A DNA stretch of 61,901 bases, from contig CAZPUR010000006.1 in NCBI GenBank assembly GCA_964589815.1, forward strand, positions 1 through 61,901. Direction: 5' to 3'. The position numbers and the translations under genes were made by a program. Positions 54,665 to 61,901 of the stretch are shown in pieces (the first letter of the stretch is position 1; each line of letters opens with the position of its first letter). The notes below the pieces were generated by a model. It saw only the letters and a program-made list of their open reading frames with translations, ran no database searches and was not told the origin of the DNA. Source of the DNA: CAZPUR01 sp964589815. Lineage in GTDB: Bacteria > Patescibacteriota > Microgenomatia > UBA1400.

Positions 54665-56380
54665 ATGAAATATCAAGTCAAAACAGGCGCAAAACTTTTA
54701 CACGATGCTTTAGTCTCAGAAGGAATTGGAATTATTTTTGGCATTCCCGGTTCAGATGTTTTGCCTTTTTATGATGAAATGTTCCAATCAAAAAAGATAA
54801 AACATTTTTTATTTCGGCACGAACAAGCATCTGTTCATGCGGCTGACGGCTTTTTTAGGGCATCTGGACAATTGGCTGCTTGTATATCAACTTCAGGACC
54901 GGGTGCAACTAACCAAATAACAGGGATAGCTGCTGCTTATGCTGATTCTATCCCATTAATTGTTATAAACATGAATACCAGCCGCAAGAATTTAGGCAAA
55001 GGCGCTTTTCAAGAAGTAGACATTGTTAAACTAACTAAACCTATAACCAAGAAAAATTTTCTGGTGATGAAAGCAGCTGATTTTCCAAGGGTCGTTTCGG
55101 AGGCTGTCAACGTAGCTATGGCAATTCCCCGTGGGCCGGTTCTCATTAATATCCCCAAGGATGTTTTTAAAGAAAAAGCAGTAAAAATAAAACCCATTAC
55201 TAAAACTATCGTTGAAAATCAATTTTCTTCACCAAACCAATTTTTTATTAAAAAGGCTTTTAAATGGCTGTCAGAATCAAAACGACCAGTTTTTCTGGTT
55301 GGCGAGGGCTTAATTACTTCAGAACAATCAGTTTTATTTTGCAAGCTGGCGAAAAAAATGCAGATACCGGTAGCTACTACTGTTTCAGGGGTAGGGACTT
55401 TTCCTGAAAACCATAAGCTTTCTTTACAAGCGGCCGGCGTTTTAGGCACGCCCTATGCCAACTCTGCCATCCAGAAATCAGACTTGCTGTTAGTTTTGGG
55501 AGCAAGTTTGGAAAGTCGGACAACAGCCAATAGCAGCAGTTTTGCTAAAAAAGCCAAAATTATCCATGTTGACATTGATGCCAAACAATGCGGTAAATTT
55601 ATATCTCCTTCGCTTTGCCTTTCTGAAGATATTAAAGATTTCCTGTTTCAATTGAACAATTATCTTTCTAAAAACCCTTTTAAAAAAAGAAAAAAGTGGC
55701 TTAAATCCATTGAGCGATGGAAAACCAACTGTCCTCTTTCTTATTCTCCTTCAAAAGAATTAACCAAACCGCAGGAATTAATAGAAGAATTAAATAAACT
55801 TGTGCCCGAAGCAAAAATTTTTGCCGGCAATGGCCAACATAAATATTGGGCGATGCGCTATTTTACCTTTAAAAAACCGCGTCAATTTAATGTTAATTCC
55901 CGCTTTGGCTGTCTGGGCTTTGCTTTTCCCGGAGCAATAGGGGCTAAAATCGCTAAACCCAAAGATACAATAATAGTAGTTTTAGGCGATGGCGATTTTC
56001 AGGCAAATATTCAGGAATTGGCTACAGTAGTTGAAAACAAGATTGATTTAAAAATAATTGTTATTAATAATCATACGCTTGGAGCTGTTTACCAGCACCA
56101 GCATTTTAGCTATAACAATCGGTTCTTTGGCTCTTATTATCGCTTGGATTTAAATTTTGCCAAAGTTGCCAGAGTTTACGGCCTTGAGTCTATACGGATT
56201 AAAAAACCTAATGAGATTAAGCCAGCTTTGCAAAGGATGTTAAAAAGCAAAAGGCCTTTTTTGTTGGAAGCCCTTATCTCTAAAAACGAATATCTTTTGC
56301 CAAAAATTTCTGTTTCAGACTCCTTGGACAAGGCAAGCTGTTTAATTGATTTAAGTTTCAAGGCGGACAAGACAATATGA
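54665..56380 (+). CDS. thiamine-diphosphate enzyme, acetolactate-synthase-like
   Basis: 571 residues with three ThDP-family domains. FLFRHEQASVHAADGFFRASG holds the catalytic Glu; STSGPGATNQITGIAAAYAD and AIPRGPVLINIPKDV belong to the Pyr and middle domains; LGDGDFQANIQELATVVENKIDLKIIVINN is the ThDP/Mg motif (GDG...NN). The best fit is the acetolactate synthase/benzoylformate decarboxylase group. No small regulatory subunit or other branched-chain genes are nearby, so the reaction is unclear. Overlaps the next gene by ATGA. Confidence 0.82.
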   Translation: MKYQVKTGAKLLHDALVSEGIGIIFGIPGSDVLPFYDEMFQSKKIKHFLFRHEQASVHAADGFFRASGQLAACISTSGPGATNQITGIAAAYADSIPLIVINMNTSRKNLGKGAFQEVDIVKLTKPITKKNFLVMKAADFPRVVSEAVNVAMAIPRGPVLINIPKDVFKEKAVKIKPITKTIVENQFSSPNQFFIKKAFKWLSESKRPVFLVGEGLITSEQSVLFCKLAKKMQIPVATTVSGVGTFPENHKLSLQAAGVLGTPYANSAIQKSDLLLVLGASLESRTTANSSSFAKKAKIIHVDIDAKQCGKFISPSLCLSEDIKDFLFQLNNYLSKNPFKKRKKWLKSIERWKTNCPLSYSPSKELTKPQELIEELNKLVPEAKIFAGNGQHKYWAMRYFTFKKPRQFNVNSRFGCLGFAFPGAIGAKIAKPKDTIIVVLGDGDFQANIQELATVVENKIDLKIIVINNHTLGAVYQHQHFSYNNRFFGSYYRLDLNFAKVARVYGLESIRIKKPNEIKPALQRMLKSKRPFLLEALISKNEYLLPKISVSDSLDKASCLIDLSFKADKTI

Positions 56381-57870
56381 AAGAAGATGTAAATAATATA
56401 GGAATGGAGAGAGATATGAATATAGAAGAATTAAGACAGTCATCTTATAACCATGTTGTTTCTACTAAAGATGGCTATGTTTTTATTGAAAGATCGGCTG
56501 GTGCTCCAGTTGAAATTCCCCAATATAGTCCAGATGAAGTTGTAGTGCAGCCGTTAGTAATAGCAGTCTGCGGTTCAGACGTTCATGCTCATCAACAAGA
56601 TCCTGGTACGCACCCCTTTGCTAGGCACCCTTTGCCTGACGGAGAAAAAAGCTTTATTCCTTTTCATGAAGGTGTAGCAATAATTAAAGCTATGGGTAGT
56701 AATGTTAAAGGTTGTGAAACTGGGGTTAGAGTAGCAATAGAATCGACTATTTTTGCTGATGACTGCCCGCCGGGCCGGTGGAGTCAAAGCAATAAAATGG
56801 AAATTGTTGGTTTGGGCACTGATGGCTTGGGTACAGAGCTGGCAGTTTTGCCTGGCAAAGTCGCTATCCCAATTCCTGAAGGGGTTTCCGATGAAACCGG
56901 CGCCCAGTTTGAACCTCTAGGCGTTTCTGTCCACGCCTGGATGCGGGCGGTGCATGTTTATGAAGCAACCACAGGTAAAGATCCAAAAAAGGCGTGGTTT
57001 ATGATCAATGGTGCAACCGGTTCTGTTGGCGGGCTGACCCTGGCTAGTTTAATTGCCGAAGGCGTACCAGCAAAACATATCATTGCCACCGGAACAACGC
57101 CGGCAAAATTGGAGACTTTAAGAGAAAATTATCCAGATTTAAATATTTTTAATCTTAAAGATCAAGACGAAGTGCAAAAAATTCTTGATCGAGTTGTCCC
57201 CCAACTTGAAGAATTTGGAAAAGCAGTACCCATAGTGATTGAAGCGACCGGCTATGATCCGGCGCCAATCATTCCTTTTGTGGGTAGAAATACTGTTTTT
57301 ACTGCTGTTGGTTTATCAGGCAATATTCGACCAGGGGAAGAAATAGATACTAACAATTTTTTGGTCCGTTCTCAAAGAACCATTTTAACTCCTGGAGGCA
57401 AAGATAATGAACAGTTAATCAAAGAAGCAAAAGCAATTTTTAAAAAAACAGTATCTAAAGAAAAAGAACCAGAAGTATTAGAGATTGATCCATTAGTTGA
57501 TGTCTCAAACCTTCTAACAGAACAGCGTCAGTTTGATATTATAGTGGATAGGGCTGGTCTTTTTCTTAAAAATATAGACAAACTGTTAAGAAAAGGAGGT
57601 ATTTGGATTACCCTGCCAATAAAAGGCAATTCTTCTTTACCAACGTGTGCATTACTGGAAAAAGGAGCTGTTTTAGTCGGTTCTTGGGGGAGGGATAAAG
57701 AAGATTGGGACGTAATGATTTCTCAAGTAAAAGAAGGCAGGCTTAGCGTTGATAAGCTTCCAATTACACTTTATCCGTTTAGTAGAGAAGGTCTAGAAGA
57801 TGCTTTTGAAAATGCCAGAAAAGGTAAAGTTGGTTTTGATATGAGAAAGGGGAAGGAAAATGCAGATTGA
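56377..57870 (+). CDS. zinc-type medium-chain dehydrogenase (threonine dehydrogenase-like)
   Basis: 497 residues, longer than the ~350 usual. AVCGSDVHAH (catalytic zinc Cys), PFHEGVAII (His-Glu), ESTIFADDCPPGRW (structural-zinc lobe, mostly lost), FEPLGVSVHAW and the Rossmann GATGSVGG. A ~120-residue insertion precedes the C-terminal segment RGGIWITLPIKGNSS. The start may also be ATG 56416 with GGAG upstream. It likely oxidises or reduces a hydroxy or keto product of the ThDP enzyme with which it is coupled. Confidence 0.75.
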   Translation: MKEDVNNIGMERDMNIEELRQSSYNHVVSTKDGYVFIERSAGAPVEIPQYSPDEVVVQPLVIAVCGSDVHAHQQDPGTHPFARHPLPDGEKSFIPFHEGVAIIKAMGSNVKGCETGVRVAIESTIFADDCPPGRWSQSNKMEIVGLGTDGLGTELAVLPGKVAIPIPEGVSDETGAQFEPLGVSVHAWMRAVHVYEATTGKDPKKAWFMINGATGSVGGLTLASLIAEGVPAKHIIATGTTPAKLETLRENYPDLNIFNLKDQDEVQKILDRVVPQLEEFGKAVPIVIEATGYDPAPIIPFVGRNTVFTAVGLSGNIRPGEEIDTNNFLVRSQRTILTPGGKDNEQLIKEAKAIFKKTVSKEKEPEVLEIDPLVDVSNLLTEQRQFDIIVDRAGLFLKNIDKLLRKGGIWITLPIKGNSSLPTCALLEKGAVLVGSWGRDKEDWDVMISQVKEGRLSVDKLPITLYPFSREGLEDAFENARKGKVGFDMRKGKENAD

Positions 57871-57937
57871 TTTTGTCAAAGAAATAGCCAAAAAAGCAGG
57901 TAAGACAGTTAAAAACGGTTTTAGAGAAAATTTATGA
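57860..57937 (+). CDS. 25-residue ORF resembling the start of inositol monophosphatase
   Basis: MQIDFVKEIAKKAGKTVKNGFRENL, stop TGA. It looks like the first helix of SuhB-type phosphatases and then ends. It overlaps the dehydrogenase stop by 11 nt and the next gene by ATGA. A good GGGGAAGG ribosome site precedes it, so it may be translated for coupling even though it is a fragment. Confidence 0.5.
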   Translation: MQIDFVKEIAKKAGKTVKNGFRENL

Positions 57938-58689
57938 TTTTAGGAGGGTTGCAAAAAACTACTTTAATTGATTTTCCGGGCCGGGTTGCCTGTACTGTTT
58001 TTACGGTTGGCTGCAACTTTAGATGCCCTTTTTGCCATAATAAAGATTTGGTTTCTTTAGATTTGTTTAAAAAGGCAAAGATTAAACCTATCTCAGAAGA
58101 TTATTTTTTTGAGTTTTTGAAAAAAAGAAAAAAGATTTTAGATGGAGTTTGTATTACCGGAGGAGAACCGACAGTTTGGAAAGATTTATCTCCTTTTTGT
58201 CAAAAAATTAAAGATTTAGGCCTAGAGGTAAAATTAGACAGTCAGGGCAGTAACCCTAAAGTTCTAGAAGGTTTAATTAACAACAAACTAATTGATTTTA
58301 TTGCCATGGATATAAAAAGCTCATTGGATGAGGAATACTTAAGGGCAATAGGAAGACAGGTTAATAGAAAAACCAAAAATATGGAAATTTTAAACTTAAT
58401 AAAGAAAAGTATAAAAATAATTTTAAATTCAGGCTTAGAATACGAATTTAGGACAACAATGGTGCCTAAATTACATAATAAAGCAGTTATGGTTAAATTG
58501 GCAAAAGATTTAAAAAAAATAATTGGTTCTAAAAAATATAATTATTACATTCAATCTTTTAGGCCAAAGAACTGTTTGGATCCAGAATATTTAAAAATTG
58601 AGCCGTATAACGAAAAGCAGATGGAGGAAGTACTGTCAGCAGTGCAGAAAGTATTGCCAAAAACAAAACTCAGGGGCAATTTTGAATAA
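57934..58689 (+). CDS. radical-SAM activating protein (NrdG-like)
   Basis: 251 residues. ILGGLQKTTLIDFPGRVACTVFTVGCNFRCPFCHNKDL carries the CxxxCxxC cluster; GVCITGGEPTVW is motif GGEP. This matches anaerobic ribonucleoside-triphosphate reductase activators of the longer (NrdG2) type. The reductase itself is not in the window. It forms the end of the coupled run that begins with the ThDP enzyme. Confidence 0.88.
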   Translation: MILGGLQKTTLIDFPGRVACTVFTVGCNFRCPFCHNKDLVSLDLFKKAKIKPISEDYFFEFLKKRKKILDGVCITGGEPTVWKDLSPFCQKIKDLGLEVKLDSQGSNPKVLEGLINNKLIDFIAMDIKSSLDEEYLRAIGRQVNRKTKNMEILNLIKKSIKIILNSGLEYEFRTTMVPKLHNKAVMVKLAKDLKKIIGSKKYNYYIQSFRPKNCLDPEYLKIEPYNEKQMEEVLSAVQKVLPKTKLRGNFE

Positions 58690-59053
58690 AATATAAAAAT
58701 ATAAAAAAGAGTTAGACCTTAGTTATAACCATATCAAACTATATCACTATTTTCTTTTTATACTGTCTCATTTTGCTAAAATTACCCCTGAATGGAGAAA
58801 TTGATATAGGGACTAAAAGGTCCTAGACCATACTGCTCAGCTATCCTTCGCCAAGACTACAGAATAGCATGCACTAGCTTTAGTAGCTACTAGGCTAAAC
58901 CTCTCCTTTAGTGTAAAAATCAAAAGTGATAGACTAAGTTTATGGGAATTTTAATATTTTATTTCATCATTCTTTTCTTACCAACAGAATTATTTGTTTT
59001 CCAATGAAAAAGGTCTTTTCAATTATTTTAAAAACATTTAAAAAGGAGAAATT
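58690..59053. other. 364-nt non-coding region, possible structured RNA
   Basis: No gene. From ~58794 to ~58917 there are GGACTAAAAGGTCC (hairpin), the perfect 12-nt palindrome TAGTAGCTACTA and complementary ends GGAGA/TCTCC, suggesting a folded RNA of ~125 nt. The rest is AT-rich. Evidence is weak. Confidence 0.35.
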
Positions 59054-59569
59054 ATGAAAAAAATAATTTTGTTTGGTTTGGTTTTGTTCCTGCTCTCTGG
59101 TTGTACTGTTGCCAACTTTTCAAACCAACAGACAGAAACGGAAAATGCTAGCGATCAAGAAGTTCCAGCCAGTCCAACCTTGGAAAAACTTGATCCAAAA
59201 ATTCCCATTCCTAATGGATTGGATGTAGTCAACCTCTTTTTTAATTTAATAAATGAGCATCGAATTGATGAGGCGGTGGGGATGATGAGTGCTCAAAATA
59301 CTAATAATGATAGCACTAAACAAGCCTGGGGTGTCCATTTTAATGCGATTAAATCTTTAAGTGTCATTGATATTGAACCGTCTAACCCTGATTCTTGGAC
59401 CGCCTCTTACCAAATCTACAAAGCCACTTTGGAAGCTTATGTATCTTCTGATGCCGCCAACGCCCCCATTCCTTATTATGGCTGGGAAGATAATCCCAAT
59501 ATTCGCTGGGTAGCTTTAATTAAAGAAGGTGATTTTTGGAAAATCGATACTCTGGCTACCAGTCCATAG
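59054..59569 (+). CDS. lipoprotein with an NTF2-like domain
   Basis: 171 residues. Lipobox LLSGC (Cys 17), a polar linker, then LDVVNLFFNLINEHRIDEAVGMMSAQ... WVALIKEGDFWKIDTLATSP, the layout of small secreted NTF2-like domains. AAGGAG lies ~6 nt before the ATG. Function unknown. Confidence 0.72.
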   Translation: MKKIILFGLVLFLLSGCTVANFSNQQTETENASDQEVPASPTLEKLDPKIPIPNGLDVVNLFFNLINEHRIDEAVGMMSAQNTNNDSTKQAWGVHFNAIKSLSVIDIEPSNPDSWTASYQIYKATLEAYVSSDAANAPIPYYGWEDNPNIRWVALIKEGDFWKIDTLATSP

Positions 59570-59581
59570 GAAAAAATATGT

Positions 59582-59663
59582 TTTATAACAGGTGGAAACT
59601 CTGGAATTGGTTTTGAAATTGCTAAAGCGCTTATTTGAAATTAGAGTAGTAATCTGGGAATAA
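59582..59663 (+). pseudogene. remnant of a short-chain dehydrogenase
   Basis: FITGGNSGIGFEIAKALI reads as the TGxxxGxG cofactor motif of SDR proteins, then stops; one frame over, FEIRVVIWE continues the second strand. No start codon in frame. Only ~27 codons are left. Confidence 0.6.
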
Positions 59664-59699
59664 ATAGGGTAAAATATATCATCCTATAGTTTCTCAAGG

Positions 59700-59725
59700 G
59701 CAAAGAAGCTTTCTTTGCTTTTTTT
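59700..59725 (+). terminator. hairpin with T-tract just before typA
   Basis: GCAAAGA (59700-59706) pairs with TCTTTGC (59712-59718), followed by seven T. It ends 6 nt before the typA ribosome site GGAGG. It may be the end of an upstream transcript or a leader terminator of typA. Confidence 0.7.
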
Positions 59726-59740
59726 ATTTCTGGAGGTTAT

Positions 59741-61570
59741 TTGGATTCAGCTAAAATTAGAAACATTGCCATTATTGCTCACGTGGATCACGGCAAAACC
59801 ACCTTAGTGGATTTTATACTCAAACAGGCTCATGTTTTTGCCGCTTATCAGGCTGAAATGAAACAGACCACAATTTTGGATTCCAATGATTTGGAAAGGG
59901 AAAAAGGGGTTACCATTTTAGCCAAGAATACCAGCGTTGAATGGCAAGGATATAAAATCAATATCCTGGACACACCAGGCCATGCTGATTTTTCCGGGGA
60001 AGTAGAACGAGTTTTGAATATGGCCGATGGTTGTCTTCTTTTAGTTGACAGCGCTGAAGGGGTTTTATCGCAAACCCGCTATGTTTTATCCTTGGCTTTT
60101 AATCTAAACCTTAAGCTAATTGTGGTGATTAATAAGGTTGATCGCAAAGACCAACGGGCCCAAGAGGTAAAAGAAGAAATCAACGATTTATTCTTGGAGC
60201 TGGCAACCATACCGGAGCAGTTAGATTTCCCTGTCTTATACGCCATCGGTAAACAGGGCATTGTGGGTAGCAAAGTTAAATTAAATCCGGATCATTCCCT
60301 TGCTGTTCCTGGGGAAAAAGATATTAGCTTGTTATTTAAAACTATTATTAATACCATCCCTTCTCCCCAAATAAAAACTGGTTTAGGTTTTTTAATGCAA
60401 GTAACCACCCTTGATTATGATAGTCACCGAGGCCGTTATGTTATTGGCAAGCTTCTGCGAGGTGAAGCCAAAGTTGGTAACCTCTTAAAGGTATTAAAAC
60501 CTGATAATCATAATTCTACCGGTAAAATTGAATATTTATATACTTTTAAAGGCTTAAAAAAAGAACCAATAGCAAAAGCCCAAGCAGGAGATATTATTGC
60601 CTTATGTGGTTTTCCCCAAGCGAATATCGGGGATACTTTAAGCGATCCCATTAATTCAGAAAGGCTTCCAGCTTTATTAATTGCTGAACCAACGATCCAA
60701 ATTGAAATCTCTCCTTCCAATTCTCCCCTAGTTGGTAAAGATGGGAAATTTACCACTAACCGTCAAATAAAAGAAAGAATCATTAAAGAATTAGAAACTA
60801 ATGTTGGTCTTCGTTTAAGTGACCGAAGCAGTGGTGAGAGGCTGACTATTTCTGGCAGAGGCGAACTTCACTTAGCCATTTTAATTGAAACCATGCGTCG
60901 TGAAGGTTATGAATTTTCTGTCTCCCGTCCTAAAGTTATTTTAAAAAAAATAAGCGGTCTTTGGCAGGAGCCTTGGGAGTGGCTAACCATCGAAGTTCAG
61001 GAGCAGTTTACGGGAATTATTTTGAATTTACTAGATAAACGCAGGGCGGAAATGATTAATATGCAGAATCTAAAGACAGGGGTGAGAATGGAATACAAGA
61101 TCTCAACCGAAAATTTAATTGGCTTAAGAAGTGAGATTCTTACTAAAACGTCTGGTTCGGCTTTAATCCATTCCCGTTTTTTGGGGTACCAAGAGAAAGG
61201 CGAAGAGATGATTAGACAAAGAAATGGTGTTTTAGTTTCGGTTGAATCTGGCCAGGCTTTATCATACAGTCTTGAAAAAGCTCAGCATCGGGGAATTATT
61301 TTTATTGAACCAGGAGAAGAAGTTTATACCGGCATGATTGTGGGTCAAGCTAACAAACAAGGGGATATTTGGATGAATGTATGTAAGGGTAAAAAATTAA
61401 CCAATATGCGGGCGGCCGCCGCTGATTTTACCATCAAATTGGCTACTCCGGTTAAAATGTCTTTAGAACAATGTTTGAATTTTTTGGACACTGATGAACT
61501 TTTGGAAGTTACCCCTAAGCATTTACGCTTGCGCAAGACTTCTTTACACCCCAACAGCAGAAGATTTTAA
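59741..61570 (+). CDS. typA: ribosome-associated GTPase TypA/BipA
   Basis: 609 residues from TTG 59741 (GGAGG 4 nt upstream; no nearer ATG in frame). G1 IAHVDHGKTTLVDF, G3 DTPGHADFSGEV, G4 NKVDRKD, and the EF-G-like C-terminal domains with TypA-specific end (RLRKTSLHPNSRR). It binds ribosomes at the EF-G site under stress. Its 3' end overlaps convergently the obg 3' end. Confidence 0.95.
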   Translation: MDSAKIRNIAIIAHVDHGKTTLVDFILKQAHVFAAYQAEMKQTTILDSNDLEREKGVTILAKNTSVEWQGYKINILDTPGHADFSGEVERVLNMADGCLLLVDSAEGVLSQTRYVLSLAFNLNLKLIVVINKVDRKDQRAQEVKEEINDLFLELATIPEQLDFPVLYAIGKQGIVGSKVKLNPDHSLAVPGEKDISLLFKTIINTIPSPQIKTGLGFLMQVTTLDYDSHRGRYVIGKLLRGEAKVGNLLKVLKPDNHNSTGKIEYLYTFKGLKKEPIAKAQAGDIIALCGFPQANIGDTLSDPINSERLPALLIAEPTIQIEISPSNSPLVGKDGKFTTNRQIKERIIKELETNVGLRLSDRSSGERLTISGRGELHLAILIETMRREGYEFSVSRPKVILKKISGLWQEPWEWLTIEVQEQFTGIILNLLDKRRAEMINMQNLKTGVRMEYKISTENLIGLRSEILTKTSGSALIHSRFLGYQEKGEEMIRQRNGVLVSVESGQALSYSLEKAQHRGIIFIEPGEEVYTGMIVGQANKQGDIWMNVCKGKKLTNMRAAAADFTIKLATPVKMSLEQCLNFLDTDELLEVTPKHLRLRKTSLHPNSRRF

Positions 61571-61901
61571 AATCAGTCTTTTTAGTTTCTCCAAACTATC
61601 CCAATTATGAATCGAAACGGGTAATATTTGTTTTTTTTCCGATGTTTCAATCGAGAATCCTCGACTTTTACGTCGGGACAGTTTTTTCAAAACCTTAAGA
61701 CTTAACTTAACTTCTTTCTCTGATTTTAAGTCTGTTTTGGTAAGAAGAATAATTTCCGGTATCTTTAATAATTTTGGGTTATATGCTTTTAACTCATCTC
61801 TAATAATGTCATAGCTTTTCTTAAGATCATCTTGTTCGCAGGAAATACAATGGAATAAAAGAGAAACTTTTTCAATGTGTTTTAAAAATTTAGCGCCTAA
61901 G
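61544..61901 (-). CDS. GTPase Obg/CgtA, C-terminal part of the G domain (runs off the window)
   Basis: About 119 residues to stop TAA at 61546-61544. LGAKFLKHIEKVSLLFHCISCEQ, YDIIRDELKAYNPKLLKIPEIILLTKTDLKSEKEV match the Obg segment after the G3 motif (LGxxFLRHIERT... NKxDL), with TKTD as G4. It ends shortly after the G domain. The N-terminal Obg fold would be outside the window. It is convergent with typA and overlaps it by 27 nt. Confidence 0.8.
   Translation of the reverse strand, partial: LGAKFLKHIEKVSLLFHCISCEQDDLKKSYDIIRDELKAYNPKLLKIPEIILLTKTDLKSEKEVKLSLKVLKKLSRRKSRGFSIETSEKKQILPVSIHNWDSLEKLKRLILKSSAVGV

Noticed and set aside
1..61901. CRISPR array or rRNA genes
   Set aside because: No regularly spaced repeats with unique spacers and no rRNA segments were seen on reading the window.

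Overview
The window reads as a piece of a small, AT-rich bacterial genome using the standard code (a full-length RF2 gene is present and UGA is used as stop). The gene set and style suggest a Patescibacteria/CPR lineage, perhaps Microgenomates-like: very short intergenic spaces, overlapping stop/start codons, a class I lysyl-tRNA synthetase, an archaeal-style triosephosphate isomerase, a fused TsaC-TsaE protein, a compact type IV pilus locus, two YkuD L,D-transpeptidases and many small single-helix membrane proteins. This placement is inferred from gene content only. Two runs of exactly 100 N (7117-7216, 13329-13428) are scaffold gaps and truncate one gene each (an RmlC-like epimerase and an alpha/beta hydrolase).

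Layout. 1-2805: a minus-strand division operon (membrane protein, ftsE, ftsX, start of an EnvC/PcsB-like hydrolase activator), preceded by prfB. 3852-4019: a long imperfect inverted repeat. 4453-7116: plus-strand genes for two membrane-anchored proteins, a LacD-type aldolase and an RmlC-like epimerase. 7221-7841: a consensus promoter driving DUF5320 and DUF134 genes. 7852-8612: a REP-associated transposase between two copies of a 15-bp palindrome. 8647-10944: membrane protein, DsbD-like and thioredoxin-like genes. 10994-13325: TsaC-TsaE fusion and tsaD. 13429-26624: a long minus-strand stretch with hydrolase, HD proteins, secA, a pair of unknown paralogues, spermidine-synthase-like methyltransferase, serS, Nif3-like, class I lysS, asd, lysC and greA. 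26785-28086: tRNA-Glu, a Doc toxin/HTH antitoxin module and its operator. 28167-31606: small unknown genes, methyltransferase, VanW-like protein and a prohibitin-like protein. 31631-40307: type IV pilus operon (pilin, PilO, fused PilM-PilN, minor pilins including one with a beta-propeller, PilC, PilB). 40429-43821: response regulator, GAF histidine kinase and a divergent YrdC-like protein. 43932-52533: GlcG-like, lon, two L,D-transpeptidases, dtd, tpiA, YibE/F and exported proteins. 52628-53100: a tRNA-Gln half, a decayed GIY-YIG nuclease and an intact tRNA-Gln. 53212-58689: an accessory metabolic stretch (MBL remnant, VOC, CsoR/CstR-type repressor, thioredoxin, ThDP enzyme, alcohol dehydrogenase, radical-SAM activase). 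59054-61901: lipoprotein, SDR remnant, typA/bipA and the end of obg.

The strongest new-looking item is the leader of the lysC-asd operon (about 26109-25987). A promoter is followed after 6 nt by an ATG opening a 16-codon leader peptide with four lysines, then by three mutually exclusive pairings (1:2 shield, 2:3 antiterminator, 3:4 intrinsic terminator): the architecture of ribosome-mediated attenuation, here apparently on a leaderless transcript. The same promoter geometry, a -10 hexamer ending 6-8 nt before ATG with no Shine-Dalgarno, recurs at several other genes (lon, the prohibitin-like gene, the CsoR-like gene, the histidine kinase, the gene at 4453 and others), so leaderless mRNAs look common here. 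lon also carries a near-perfect CIRCE element overlapping such a promoter.

Other points of interest: a 16-bp palindrome family inserted both between and inside genes, a TsaC-TsaE fusion together with a second very divergent YrdC-fold protein, an unknown paralogue pair beside secA, a tRNA-Gln/GIY-YIG duplication, a toxin gene whose 3' end is antisense to tRNA-Glu, and hairpins with T-tracts placed directly before start codons (greA, 43821, typA). All pairings, promoters and family calls were made by eye; no searches or folding programs were run.
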